Shown: in pieces, positions 15,655 to 23,344 of the stretch
How the letters are laid out: each line of letters opens with the position of its first letter
Position numbering within the stretch: the first letter of the stretch is position 1
Assembly (NCBI GenBank): GCA_038259365.1
Contig: JBBSOW010000011.1
Location: forward strand, 1-52,254
Direction: 5' to 3'
Length of the DNA: 52,254 nucleotides
Source of the DNA: JBBSOW01 sp038259365
Lineage (GTDB): Bacteria; Actinomycetota; Actinomycetes; Propionibacteriales; Propionibacteriaceae
Translations under genes and position numbers: made by a program
The notes under the pieces: model-generated
What the model saw: the letters and a program-made list of their open reading frames with translations, nothing else
The model's database searches: none
Told to the model about the DNA's origin: nothing

Positions 15655-15978
15655 ATGTCCGATGTCCCCACCGTGTCGGTGACCGAGATCCCCCAGGACG
15701 CGGTCCTTCTCGACGTCCGCGAACTCGACGAGTGGGACGCCGGCCACAGCGAACGGGCGCGCCACCTGCCGCTGAGCGAGCTGGCGGCCCGCTACGCCGA
15801 GGTGCCGATAGACGAACAAATCTACGTGGTGTGCCGCAGCGGCGGGCGTTCGGCGCGGGCCACGGCCTGGTTGAACCAGAACGGCTTCGAGGCCACCAAC
15901 GTCGCCGGCGGAATGGGGGCCTGGCTCGATGCCGGGCTGCCGCTGGTGGGGGAAACCGATCAGCCGCACGTGAAATAG
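15655..15978 (+). CDS. Single-domain rhodanese-like protein
   Basis: 107 residues, one rhodanese domain. Motif LLDVREL(D)EWDAGH near 18-31 and the active-site loop CRSGGRSARA (60-69) with catalytic cysteine C60 are intact, followed by NVAGGMGAWLDAGLP. Such proteins carry sulfane sulfur (persulfide) in thiosulfate, cysteine-sulfur or thiol homeostasis. AGGAG stands 5 nt before the ATG at 15655. It is divergent from the NUDIX gene and convergent with the TlpA-like lipoprotein gene. Confidence 0.92.
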   Translation: MSDVPTVSVTEIPQDAVLLDVRELDEWDAGHSERARHLPLSELAARYAEVPIDEQIYVVCRSGGRSARATAWLNQNGFEATNVAGGMGAWLDAGLPLVGETDQPHVK

Positions 15979-16009
15979 CGCCACCTGGGGCCCGTCGATG
16001 AGCGGAGCG

Positions 16010-16657
16010 CTAAAGCTCAACTCCGAGATGCTCGGCTGTCAGCTGGCGCAGTTGTTCCGCTGAGGTGAACGGGCCGATGTGACGGTAGGCGATCCGACCG
16101 TCGCCGTCGATGAACAACGACGTCGGCGGGCCGGCTATCTTCAGCGGGGCCTGCAAGGACTTCTCGGGGTCGAGCACTTGCGGATAGCGCCACCCGGCCG
16201 CCTGGGCGAATTCCAGGGCGTAATCGGGTCGGGGGTCGTTGTAGATCACCCCCATGAACGCCAGGTTCTCCCCAGCCTGGGCCGAGACCTCGGCCAAGAT
16301 TGGGGCCTCCTGGCGGCAGGGGCCGCACCACTGCGCCCACACGTTGATGATCAGGGGGCCGCGAAGGCCGCTCATGGTGACCGAGTTGGCCCCACCCAGG
16401 CAAGACAGGGTCACCTCGGGCAGGCCGTTGTCCGTTGCCGCCGCGGCTTTGCCGCCAGGACAGTCGGCGATGCCGGCCTCGACGCGGGCGGCCTCTAGGC
16501 CCGTTGTGGAGCCCACGCTCATCTCACCACCGGGGAGGGGGGTGACGGGGGGCTTGCGAGCCATCCCGCCCGGCGTGGAGCAACCCGCCACCAGCGCCGC
16601 GGCGGCCACGAGTGAGAGGAGCTTCGACACCCACCCCCTAGACGCCGGCGGCCTCAT
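16010..16657 (-). CDS. TlpA/ResA-like thioredoxin-fold lipoprotein
   Basis: 215 residues. A signal peptide (SKLLSLVAAAALVAGC) ends in a lipobox with the lipidated cysteine C26, so the protein is tethered outside the membrane. The thioredoxin-fold domain carries the redox site WAQWCGPCRQ (C110 and C113) and the cis-proline region GPPTSLFIDGDG. An extra cysteine pair at C65 and C85 could form a disulfide. Likely reduces or isomerises extracytoplasmic thiols, for example in cytochrome c maturation. The ATG at 16657 overlaps the nth stop (ATGA), so it is translationally coupled to nth; the longer frame upstream is nth-internal. Confidence 0.88.
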   Translation of the reverse strand: MRPPASRGWVSKLLSLVAAAALVAGCSTPGGMARKPPVTPLPGGEMSVGSTTGLEAARVEAGIADCPGGKAAAATDNGLPEVTLSCLGGANSVTMSGLRGPLIINVWAQWCGPCRQEAPILAEVSAQAGENLAFMGVIYNDPRPDYALEFAQAAGWRYPQVLDPEKSLQAPLKIAGPPTSLFIDGDGRIAYRHIGPFTSAEQLRQLTAEHLGVEL

Positions 16658-17361
16658 CCGCGGGGTTCCCGAACGAGTTTGGCAGCCTTTATCGGCTCGG
16701 TCGGCCCCTCGCCGTAGGCCGGGCACAGCCTGGCCACGGGACAGACTCCGCAGGCGGGGGACTTGGCGTGGCAACGCCTGCGTCCGTGCCAGATCACGTG
16801 GTGGCAGAGCTGGATCCAGTCCGTGGCGGGAAACAGGGCGGCGACGTCGGCCTCCACTTTGACCGGATCGCTCTCGGTGCTCCAGCCAAAGCGTCGAGAC
16901 AGGCGGCCGAAGTGGGTGTCGACGGTGATCCCGGGGACACCGAACGCGTTACCGAGCACGACGTTGGCGGTCTTACGGCCCACGCCCGGCAGGGTGATGA
17001 GTTCAGCGAGGGTGCCGGGCACCTGCCCGGCGAAATCGGCCTCGAGCACGGCCCCCAGCCGCATCAACGAATCAGTTTTAGCCCGAAAGAACCCGGTGGG
17101 CTTGATCAACTCCTCCAGCTCGCTGCGATCCGCCGCGGCGTAGGCGGCGGCATCGGGATAGCGCCGAAAGAGCACCGGGGTGATCGCGTTCACCCGACGA
17201 TCGGTCGACTGGGCCGAGAGGATGGTGGCGACCAACAGCTCCAGGGGGTCGGTGAAGTCCAGCTCACACCGGGCCTGCGGGTAAAGCTCGGCCAACTCCC
17301 GGTCGATCTTGCGCGCCCGCCGCACCCGGGCCGCCTGGGTTTCCTCGGTTGGGTCTGCCAC
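16654..17361 (-). CDS. nth: Endonuclease III (DNA glycosylase/AP lyase)
   Basis: 235 residues. Base-excision repair enzyme removing oxidised pyrimidines and nicking abasic sites. Helix-hairpin-helix LPGVGRKTANVVLGNAFG (124-141) contains the catalytic lysine K130; catalytic aspartate D148 lies in VDTHF. The [4Fe-4S] cluster ligands C-x6-C-x2-C-x5-C are at 197, 204, 207 and 213. Full length for the family. It is divergent from crp with a 124-bp gap and coupled to the TlpA-like lipoprotein gene. Confidence 0.97.
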   Translation of the reverse strand: MADPTEETQAARVRRARKIDRELAELYPQARCELDFTDPLELLVATILSAQSTDRRVNAITPVLFRRYPDAAAYAAADRSELEELIKPTGFFRAKTDSLMRLGAVLEADFAGQVPGTLAELITLPGVGRKTANVVLGNAFGVPGITVDTHFGRLSRRFGWSTESDPVKVEADVAALFPATDWIQLCHHVIWHGRRRCHAKSPACGVCPVARLCPAYGEGPTEPIKAAKLVREPRG

Positions 17362-17485
17362 AGATTCAGCCTAGTCAAAACGCCAAGAGCGTGCTCGGCG
17401 GTAGGGTGGGCCATAGGCTCATCATCGCCGGCCACTCACGCTTAGCAGACCGCTCGATGACAGACGTGACCGAAGGAGGATTGGG

Positions 17486-18163
17486 GTGGATCCCGACGTA
17501 TTGAAGCGCGCGCCTCTTTTTACAGGCCTCGACCCCGAGGCGGCGACAGCTCTCGCCGAGGCGATGACCTCGGTGAGCTTGCGGCGCGGGGCCACACTCT
17601 TTCGCGAGGGTGACGCCGGCAACCAACTCTTCGTGGTGGTCTCGGGAAAGATCAAGCTCGGCCGCAGCGGATCGGGCGGCCGGGAGAACCTTTTGGCGGT
17701 ACTCGGCCCCGGACAAATGTTCGGCGAACTGTCCGTCTTCGATCCCGGCCCACGCTCCACCACCGCCACGGCCGTCACCCCCTGCCAGCTTCGGGTGTTG
17801 GAGCACTCCGATCTCAGCACCTGGCTGGCCCGCCACCCCGAGGTGGGTTACGGCCTGCTCGGCCAGCTGGCCAAGCGGCTGCGCCGCACCAACGAGGTCG
17901 TGGCCGATCTGGTCTTCTCCGACGTGCCCGGCCGGGTGGCCAAGGCGCTGTTGGACCTCGCCGATCGCTTCGGCGAGCCGCAGGCCGGCGGGCTGCTGGT
18001 GAACCACGACCTGACCCAAGAGGAGTTGGCCCAACTCGTCGGCGCCTCCCGCGAGACCGTGAACAAGGCCCTCGCCGATTTCGCCACCCGGGGCTGGCTG
18101 AGGCTCGAACCCCGTTCGGTGACGATCATCGACATCGAGCGGGTCAAGCGCCGCGCCCGGTAG
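17486..18163 (+). CDS. crp: Crp/Fnr-family global regulator, actinobacterial Crp/GlxR type
   Basis: 225 residues. The N-terminal cyclic-nucleotide domain includes FREGDAGNQLF (39-49) and the phosphate-binding cassette FGELSVFDPGPRSTTA (79-94), in which R90 and S91 contact cAMP. The central helix RRTNEVVADLVFSDVPGRVA is followed by the helix-turn-helix TQEELAQLVGASRETVNKAL (177-196), whose recognition helix matches what I remember of M. tuberculosis Crp. It should bind TGTGA-N6-TCACA sites. GTG start preceded by AAGGAGGA. Divergent from nth, as in mycobacteria. Confidence 0.95.
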   Translation: MDPDVLKRAPLFTGLDPEAATALAEAMTSVSLRRGATLFREGDAGNQLFVVVSGKIKLGRSGSGGRENLLAVLGPGQMFGELSVFDPGPRSTTATAVTPCQLRVLEHSDLSTWLARHPEVGYGLLGQLAKRLRRTNEVVADLVFSDVPGRVAKALLDLADRFGEPQAGGLLVNHDLTQEELAQLVGASRETVNKALADFATRGWLRLEPRSVTIIDIERVKRRAR

Positions 18164-18181
18164 TGGCGTGGCGCCGCGGCA

Positions 18182-18342
18182 CTAGCGGCTGCGCACGGCT
18201 CGCACGATCAATCCGACCACGAGCCAGAACCGGGCCCGCGACGACGCCCACCTGCACCGCCAGGGGCCAGCCCCTATAGGCGTTGACCGCGCCGAGCGAG
18301 GGTTCCCCGGCCATCGCCGTGGGGGTGGGCGAAACGCTACTC
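18182..18342 (-). pseudogene. Possible small single-pass membrane protein with a frameshift
   Basis: From ATG 18342 the first frame gives MSSVSPTPTAMAGEP, then WPLAVQVGVVAGPV. One extra base later, the next frame gives WLVVGLIVRAVRSR and a stop at 18182. Joined, the two halves make one clean membrane helix with a positively charged end, which neither frame gives alone. That suggests a real approximately 53-residue protein broken by a +1 event or a sequencing error near 18228. No Shine-Dalgarno is visible. I do not recognise the family. Confidence 0.35.
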
Positions 18343-18445
18343 ATGCAATACTTCGATGGGTTGGATGATCGAGAACACCGATAACCGTACGGGTGTGCCC
18401 GTCTCGCGCGAGGTAGCGGGCCCGACTCAGGGGGTTGCGTACACG

Positions 18446-19480
18446 ATGAACCCATGGACGGCCGTGGCGCCACTGCCACCGGCGCTGAACCTCAGCGACG
18501 CCTACGACCCGCACGCTCCCAACGCCGTCGCCGTGCGCTCGGAGCTGGCCCGTCTGGCGGAGACGCAAGCGTGGAAGGAGCTGTCGTGGCCGCAGCTGCT
18601 CGACGCGCTGATAGCGGCGGGGCGGACCGATGTAGCGCTGGCTCGGCTCCTCGAGGGGCATGTGGACGCGCTGCGGATCCTCGCTCAAGCGGGCACCGAG
18701 CCAGCGCCGGGCGCTCTCTACGGCGTCTGGGCCTCGCGTTCCGAACGCACCGGCGTGCGGGCCACCCCGGCGGGAGCGCAGTCGATCCTGGACGGCACCA
18801 TCCGCTTCGCCTCGGGATCCGGTGTCATCGATCGGGCCTTGGTGCCGGTGTGGCTGGACTCCGAGCGTCATCAGCTCATCGAACTTCGCCTCCCCGAACC
18901 GGCGGCTCTGGACTCGCTCGGCGAGCCGGCAACCCTCACCCTGGACACCGGTTCGTGGGCGACGTCGGCGATGGAGGTTGCCCGCTCCCACACGTGGACC
19001 TTCTCGGGTCACCCGATTCCCACCAGCGGCGCTATCGGGGCGGTGAACTTCTACCTGTCTCGGCCGGAGTTCTTCCCCGGAGGGGTCGGCGTTGCCGCGT
19101 GTTGGCTCGGAGGTGCAGCCCGGGTGGCCGACCTCGCCGTGGCCCGGTTAAGCCAGCCCTTATCGGCCGCGCTACAGCACCGGTGCGGGCTCGTCCGGGC
19201 CGCGCTCGCGGGTGGGGCGGCCATGCTCGACGCGGCGGGACGGCGGCTGGCCGACGAGGAGGTCGAGCACGGCGACGGGCGACAGCTCGCCACCGAGGCA
19301 CGCAGCGTCGTCGCAGCGGCTGTCCATACCGTGCTGGACGAGGTCCACCGGATCGCCGGGCCCGCCGGGTTGGCCTACGACCGTGCCCTCAGCCGAGCGG
19401 TGCACGATCTGCGGCTCTACGTGTTGCAGAGCAACGCCGACGCCGACGCGGCCTACCTCGGCGGGCTATCCGCCGACTGA
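18446..19480 (+). CDS. Acyl-CoA dehydrogenase-like protein
   Basis: About 344 residues from ATG 18446 (MNPWTAVAPLPPAL); the frame is open from 18356 and the start is uncertain. The middle beta region (GVWASRSERTGVRAT, then SILDGTIRFASGSGVIDRAL) and the helical C-terminus (ACWLGGAARVADLAVARL...) match the acyl-CoA dehydrogenase fold. The usual catalytic glutamate and FAD-contact motifs are not obvious, so activity is uncertain. Related actinobacterial genes occur in clusters with PIG-L deacetylase and glycosyltransferase genes, which are not seen here. The last 28 bp overlap the convergent SDR gene. Confidence 0.65.
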   Translation: MNPWTAVAPLPPALNLSDAYDPHAPNAVAVRSELARLAETQAWKELSWPQLLDALIAAGRTDVALARLLEGHVDALRILAQAGTEPAPGALYGVWASRSERTGVRATPAGAQSILDGTIRFASGSGVIDRALVPVWLDSERHQLIELRLPEPAALDSLGEPATLTLDTGSWATSAMEVARSHTWTFSGHPIPTSGAIGAVNFYLSRPEFFPGGVGVAACWLGGAARVADLAVARLSQPLSAALQHRCGLVRAALAGGAAMLDAAGRRLADEEVEHGDGRQLATEARSVVAAAVHTVLDEVHRIAGPAGLAYDRALSRAVHDLRLYVLQSNADADAAYLGGLSAD

Positions 19481-20499
19481 TCGGGGTCCGAGGTCTTGGC
19501 TAGAGCGCCCTGCAGGAAGCGGCCGGCTGCCCTATCGCCGAGCACGATGAGCCGCGCCAGAAGTCGTTGCCCGCGTGGCGACAGGTGGGTGCGCGCCACC
19601 CGACCCTCGATGGTGTCCTCGCCGTCACCCGGTTCCACCGCGGCTTCCCCCTCCGGAGGCGGGGCGGCGGGCAGGGCCCGCACGCTCAGGCCTAGCGCCG
19701 CGGCCGTGAGGTTCGGCGCCAACGCCGCCACCCGAGAGGCGACGTGGGTGAGCGGGGTCAACAGAACGTTCGCCCGGCCGCTCAACACCCCGCTGACGAT
19801 CCGATTCGCCGCGCGATCGGCGTTCATGGACAGCACGGGCAACGAGGCCGCCGCGGCGAACCAGGCGAACTCACGCTCCTGATCGCCGACGAACAACGCC
19901 CGGCCGTGGGAACCGGTTCGCATCAGCCCCGGGGCGACGGTGGTGACGCGCACCCCGGTGCCGGCCAGTTCGCTGCGCAACCCTCGGCTGAAGCCGACCG
20001 CCCCGAACTTGGCGGTGCTGTAGGGCAACAGGTGCGGCGCGGGCACCAGCCCCCCGACCGAGGTGATCACCCCGATGCGTCCACGGCCGCGAGCGCGCAT
20101 GGCGGGTAAGACGGCCGTCGCGGTATGCATCGGCCCCCACAGCATGACGTCGATGGCTTGTCGAAAGTGTTCGTGGGTGAGCGAATCGAACGGCCCGACC
20201 TGGATGATTCCGGCCACGCAGATCAGCACCTCGATCGGCCCGATCTGCGTTTCCGTCCGCGCCACCAGCGCCTCGACGGCCGAACGGTCTGCGACGTCGG
20301 CCACCTCGGCGGTGACGGTAAAGCCCCGTCCGTTCAGATCTTCGACCGCCCGAGCGAGTGCGTCGGCAGCTCGGGCGCAGATCACCAAGCGGTAGCCGCG
20401 TGAGCCCAGCTCGCGCGCGATGGCGAGACCGAGGCCACGCGAGGCGCCGGCCACGAAGGCAACCGGCTCGCCGCCGCTTCGAGAGGCTGTGGCGCTCAT
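19453..20499 (-). CDS. SDR-family NAD(P)-dependent oxidoreductase
   Basis: 348 residues. The nucleotide motif is GASRGLGLA (18-26), with NNAG replaced by CVAG (94-97). The catalytic triad is S147, Y160 and K164 (YSTAKFG). The approximately 100 residues beyond the SDR core carry a helical membrane-proximal segment (THVASRVAALAPNLTAAALG) and an acidic linker, as in the long SDRs acting on lipids or steroids. The ATG at 20499 overlaps the ADH stop (ATGA), so the two are co-translated. The in-frame extension to 20670 lies inside the ADH gene and is a shadow. Confidence 0.88.
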   Translation of the reverse strand: MSATASRSGGEPVAFVAGASRGLGLAIARELGSRGYRLVICARAADALARAVEDLNGRGFTVTAEVADVADRSAVEALVARTETQIGPIEVLICVAGIIQVGPFDSLTHEHFRQAIDVMLWGPMHTATAVLPAMRARGRGRIGVITSVGGLVPAPHLLPYSTAKFGAVGFSRGLRSELAGTGVRVTTVAPGLMRTGSHGRALFVGDQEREFAWFAAAASLPVLSMNADRAANRIVSGVLSGRANVLLTPLTHVASRVAALAPNLTAAALGLSVRALPAAPPPEGEAAVEPGDGEDTIEGRVARTHLSPRGQRLLARLIVLGDRAAGRFLQGALAKTSDPDQSADSPPR

Positions 20500-21683
20500 G
20501 GCTTGAGGACCACCTTGACGCAGCCGTCGTCCTTGGCCTGGAACATGGCGTAGGCCTCGGGCGCCTCCGACAGCGGCGGCCGGTGGGTGGCCAGCGGCTC
20601 GGTACCGAGCGGATCGCCGTCGGCTAGCAGCACCGGCCAGATGTCGTCGATCCAGCGCTTCACGTGACACTGGCCCATCCGCAACGTGAGGCCGCGATCG
20701 AACATGGTCATCATCGGCATGGGGTCGGCTTGGCCCCCGTACACCCCGCTGATCGAGACGGTGCCGCCACGGCGGGTGGCCTTGAAAGCGGTGTCTAGGG
20801 CGGCCATCCGGTCGATGCCGACCGACTTGATGAGGGGCTTGGCGAGCGAGTCGGGCAGTAGGCCGACGGCCTTCACCGCCGCCCCCTGCACCGGGGCTCC
20901 GTGGGCCTCCATGCCGACGGCCTCGAGTACGGCGTCCGGCCCGCGACCGTCGGTGAGCTCGATAAGGGCCTTGGGGACATCGTCGACCTGGGAAAGATCG
21001 ATTGCCTCGATCCCGTACTGGCGAGCCAACGCCAACCGCTCGGGCACGAGATCGACCCCGATCACCCGGTGGCCCTGCAGTTTGGCGATCCGGGTGGCGA
21101 ACTGGCCCACCGGGCCCAAACCGAGGACGGCGAGGGTGTCCCCGCCGTCGGGGTTCAGGCCGGCGTAAGCCACGCCCTGCCAGGCGGTGGGCAAGATGTC
21201 GGAGAGGTAGAGGGCTCGTTCATCGGGGACGCCGTCGGGCACCTTGATGGGGCCGAACTGGGCCTGAGGGACGCGCAGGTACTCCGCTTGCCCGCCCGGC
21301 ACCGAGCCGTAGAGCTCGGTGTAGCCGAACAGCGCCGCGCCGTTGCCCTGCTCTCGCACCTGCGTGGTCTCGCATTGGGCGAACAGGCCCCGCGTACACA
21401 TCCAGCAGTGCCCACAGGAGATGTTGAACGGAATGACGACCCGGTCTCCCGGTGCGATGTCGGTGACCTGCGATCCGACCTCTTGGACCACCCCCATCGC
21501 CTCGTGGCCGAGCACGTCGCCTGGGTTGAGGAACGCCCCCAGCACCGAATAGAGGTGCAGATCCGACCCGCAGATGGCGGTCGACGTGACCTTGATGACT
21601 GCGTCCGTGGGGTGCTCGATCCGGGGATCGGGCACCTGTTCGACGGAGACATTTTCCTTGCCTTGCCAGGTGAGTGCTCTCAT
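20496..21683 (-). CDS. Zinc-dependent alcohol dehydrogenase, formaldehyde-dehydrogenase-like
   Basis: 395 residues, MDR superfamily. Catalytic zinc ligands are C38 (ICGSDLH), H60 and E61 (LGHEAMG). The structural zinc site is C90, C93, C96 and C104 (CGHCWMCTRGLFAQC). The Rossmann motif GLGPVGQFA is near 188-196, followed by GVDLVPERL, in which the aspartate favours NAD(H). Long members of this branch are often annotated glutathione-independent formaldehyde dehydrogenase. The three genes 18446-21683 form two convergent units whose shared substrate is unknown. Confidence 0.9.
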   Translation of the reverse strand: MRALTWQGKENVSVEQVPDPRIEHPTDAVIKVTSTAICGSDLHLYSVLGAFLNPGDVLGHEAMGVVQEVGSQVTDIAPGDRVVIPFNISCGHCWMCTRGLFAQCETTQVREQGNGAALFGYTELYGSVPGGQAEYLRVPQAQFGPIKVPDGVPDERALYLSDILPTAWQGVAYAGLNPDGGDTLAVLGLGPVGQFATRIAKLQGHRVIGVDLVPERLALARQYGIEAIDLSQVDDVPKALIELTDGRGPDAVLEAVGMEAHGAPVQGAAVKAVGLLPDSLAKPLIKSVGIDRMAALDTAFKATRRGGTVSISGVYGGQADPMPMMTMFDRGLTLRMGQCHVKRWIDDIWPVLLADGDPLGTEPLATHRPPLSEAPEAYAMFQAKDDGCVKVVLKP

Positions 21684-21719
21684 GGGAGACCATCTTTACA
21701 CAGGCCCCAAGGCCATCGG

Positions 21720-22181
21720 CTAGCTTCCGACCTCGGCCACCATCTCGATCTCCACCGGAGCGTCCATCGGCAGAACAGCCACCCCCACCGCGCTGCGCAC
21801 GTGCACGCCGGCGTCGCCGAAGATCTCCGCCACGAGTTCGCTGGCCCCGTTGGCGATCCCCGGCTGGCCGGTGAAATCTGGCGCACTCGCCACGAACACC
21901 GTCAGCTTGAGAATCTGTCGGACGTGATCGATGCCGCCCGCCTGGGAGGCCACCGCGGCCAGCGCGTTGAGGACCGCGGTCCTGGCTAGGGCAACCCCCT
22001 GCTCGGGGCTGACCTCGTTGCCGACCTTGCCGCTACGGGGCAACGCTCCGTCCACCATCGGCAGTTGTCCCGAGGTCCACACCTGATCACCGACCCGGGT
22101 GGCCGGCACGTAGGCCGCCAGCGGTTTGGCGACAGGAGGAAGCTCGATGCCGAGTTCGTTCAGGCGCTCACTCCAGCTCAT
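21720..22181 (-). CDS. RidA/YjgF/L-PSP-family protein
   Basis: 153 residues. RidA-fold trimeric enamine/imine deaminase-like domain with GDQVWTSGQLPMVDG and the conserved C-terminal VGVAVLPMDAPVEIEMVAEV. The invariant arginine of true RidA (usually in xxRxxV near the end) is replaced in the stretch HVRSAVGVAV, so this may be a member of the diverged YjgF group. The ATG at 22181 abuts the stop of the DUF4177 gene with no gap, so the two are a tight unit. Order DUF4177-ridA divergent from paired Get3-like ATPases resembles mycobacteria. Confidence 0.88.
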   Translation of the reverse strand: MSWSERLNELGIELPPVAKPLAAYVPATRVGDQVWTSGQLPMVDGALPRSGKVGNEVSPEQGVALARTAVLNALAAVASQAGGIDHVRQILKLTVFVASAPDFTGQPGIANGASELVAEIFGDAGVHVRSAVGVAVLPMDAPVEIEMVAEVGS

Positions 22182-22343
22182 TCAGGCCTCCTGGATGGGG
22201 CGCTTCAGGTAGGCCACCAGGTTCTCCGGGTTCATCCCGGGCACGACCTGCACGAGCTCCCAGCCGTCGGAGCCCCAGTTGTCGAGGATTTGTTTGGTTG
22301 CGTGCACGAGTACCGGCACCGTTACGTATTCCCACTTCGTCAT
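22182..22343 (-). CDS. DUF4177-like 53-residue protein
   Basis: A short complete frame, ATG 22343 to TGA 22182, reading MTKWEYVTVPVLVHATKQIL then DNWGSDGWELVQVVPGMN and VAYLKRPIQEA. The pattern KWEY...LN.WG..GWELV...YLKRP is the DUF4177 signature; function unknown. Stop and following ridA start are adjacent. It is divergent from the leaderless Get3-like gene with a gap of only 23 bp, so the two promoters must overlap. Confidence 0.85.
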   Translation of the reverse strand: MTKWEYVTVPVLVHATKQILDNWGSDGWELVQVVPGMNPENLVAYLKRPIQEA

Positions 22344-22353
22344 GGGCACAGAC

Positions 22354-22359
22354 TAGCCT
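22354..22359 (+). promoter_or_regulatory. -10 box of a leaderless promoter (first Get3-like gene)
   Basis: TAGCCT ends 7 nt before the GTG at 22367 and no Shine-Dalgarno is present. Confidence 0.5.
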
Positions 22360-22366
22360 TGTCTGC

Positions 22367-23344
22367 GTGCCCCCCGCCGACGATGCCCCCTCCCACGCCC
22401 TGCACATCGTCACCGGCAAGGGCGGCTCGGGCAAAACCACCATCGCCGCTTCGCTGGCGATGACCCTCGCGAGCACCGGGCGCCGGGTGTTGATCTGCGA
22501 GGTCGAGGGCCGTCAGGGTTTGGCCGGGCTGTTCGAGACTCCCGCCAACGTGGGCGGCATCGAGCGCAAGCTGGCCACCTCCCCGGCGGGCGGCGAGGTA
22601 TTCGGGCTTTCCATCGACGCCCGCGACGCCCTGATGGAGTACCTTGCCACGTTCTACCGCCTCGGCGTGGCCGGACGGGCGCTGGACAAGCTGGGGCTCT
22701 ACGATTTCGCCACCTCCATCGCACCGGGCCTGCGCGACGTGTTGCTCACCGGCAAGGTCTACGAGGCGGTCCGCCGCCGGCTCAAATCCCAGCCCAACTC
22801 CTACGACGCCGTCGTGCTCGACGCCCCGCCGACAGGCCGGATCACGTCCTTTCTGGCCGTTCACGAGGCCGTGGCCGGGCTCGCCAAGATCGGCCCCATC
22901 CACTCCCAGGCGGCCTCGATCACCCAACTCTTCCGGTCTGCGGCCACCACGGTGCACGTCGTCACCTTGCTGCAGGAGATGCCCGTCACCGAGACCCTGG
23001 AGGCCATCGAGGCCCTCCGGCCCACCGGCATCCGGCCCGGTTCGATCGTCTGCAATCGGGTGTCTCCCACCCCCTTGACGGCCGAGCAACTCGACCTCGT
23101 CGACGGACCCGATTGGACCCTGTCCGCCCCTGGGTTGGCGGCCGCCCAGGCAGCAGTATTGCGCGACGAGTTCGCCGACGGGATCGCCGAACTCCAAGCC
23201 GAGCAAGCGTGTTATGAACAACTTATTGCGGCCGACCTACCTCTCATCGAGGTGCCGTTCGACCCCGACGGCATCGACGTCGCGGCCCTGGCCGGCATCG
23301 CCCACACCCTGGGTGAGCAACTGAAGGCGGAAGTGAATGCCTAA
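22367..23344 (+). CDS. Get3/ArsA-like P-loop ATPase, first of a pair
   Basis: 325 residues. Deviant Walker A HIVTGKGGSGKTTIA (13-27) with the signature lysine, a switch-type VVLDAPPTGRITSFL and a guanine/adenine-site region IVCNRVSP place it in the Get3/ArsA anion-transport ATPase family. No ArsB partner or arsenic genes are nearby. In mycobacteria the paired homologues (Rv3679-Rv3680, from memory) form a heterocomplex tied to envelope protection. GTG 22367 was chosen on the leaderless -10 box; the frame is open from 22298. Its last 8 bp overlap the second ATPase gene, consistent with a co-translated heterodimer. Confidence 0.88.
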   Translation: MPPADDAPSHALHIVTGKGGSGKTTIAASLAMTLASTGRRVLICEVEGRQGLAGLFETPANVGGIERKLATSPAGGEVFGLSIDARDALMEYLATFYRLGVAGRALDKLGLYDFATSIAPGLRDVLLTGKVYEAVRRRLKSQPNSYDAVVLDAPPTGRITSFLAVHEAVAGLAKIGPIHSQAASITQLFRSAATTVHVVTLLQEMPVTETLEAIEALRPTGIRPGSIVCNRVSPTPLTAEQLDLVDGPDWTLSAPGLAAAQAAVLRDEFADGIAELQAEQACYEQLIAADLPLIEVPFDPDGIDVAALAGIAHTLGEQLKAEVNA

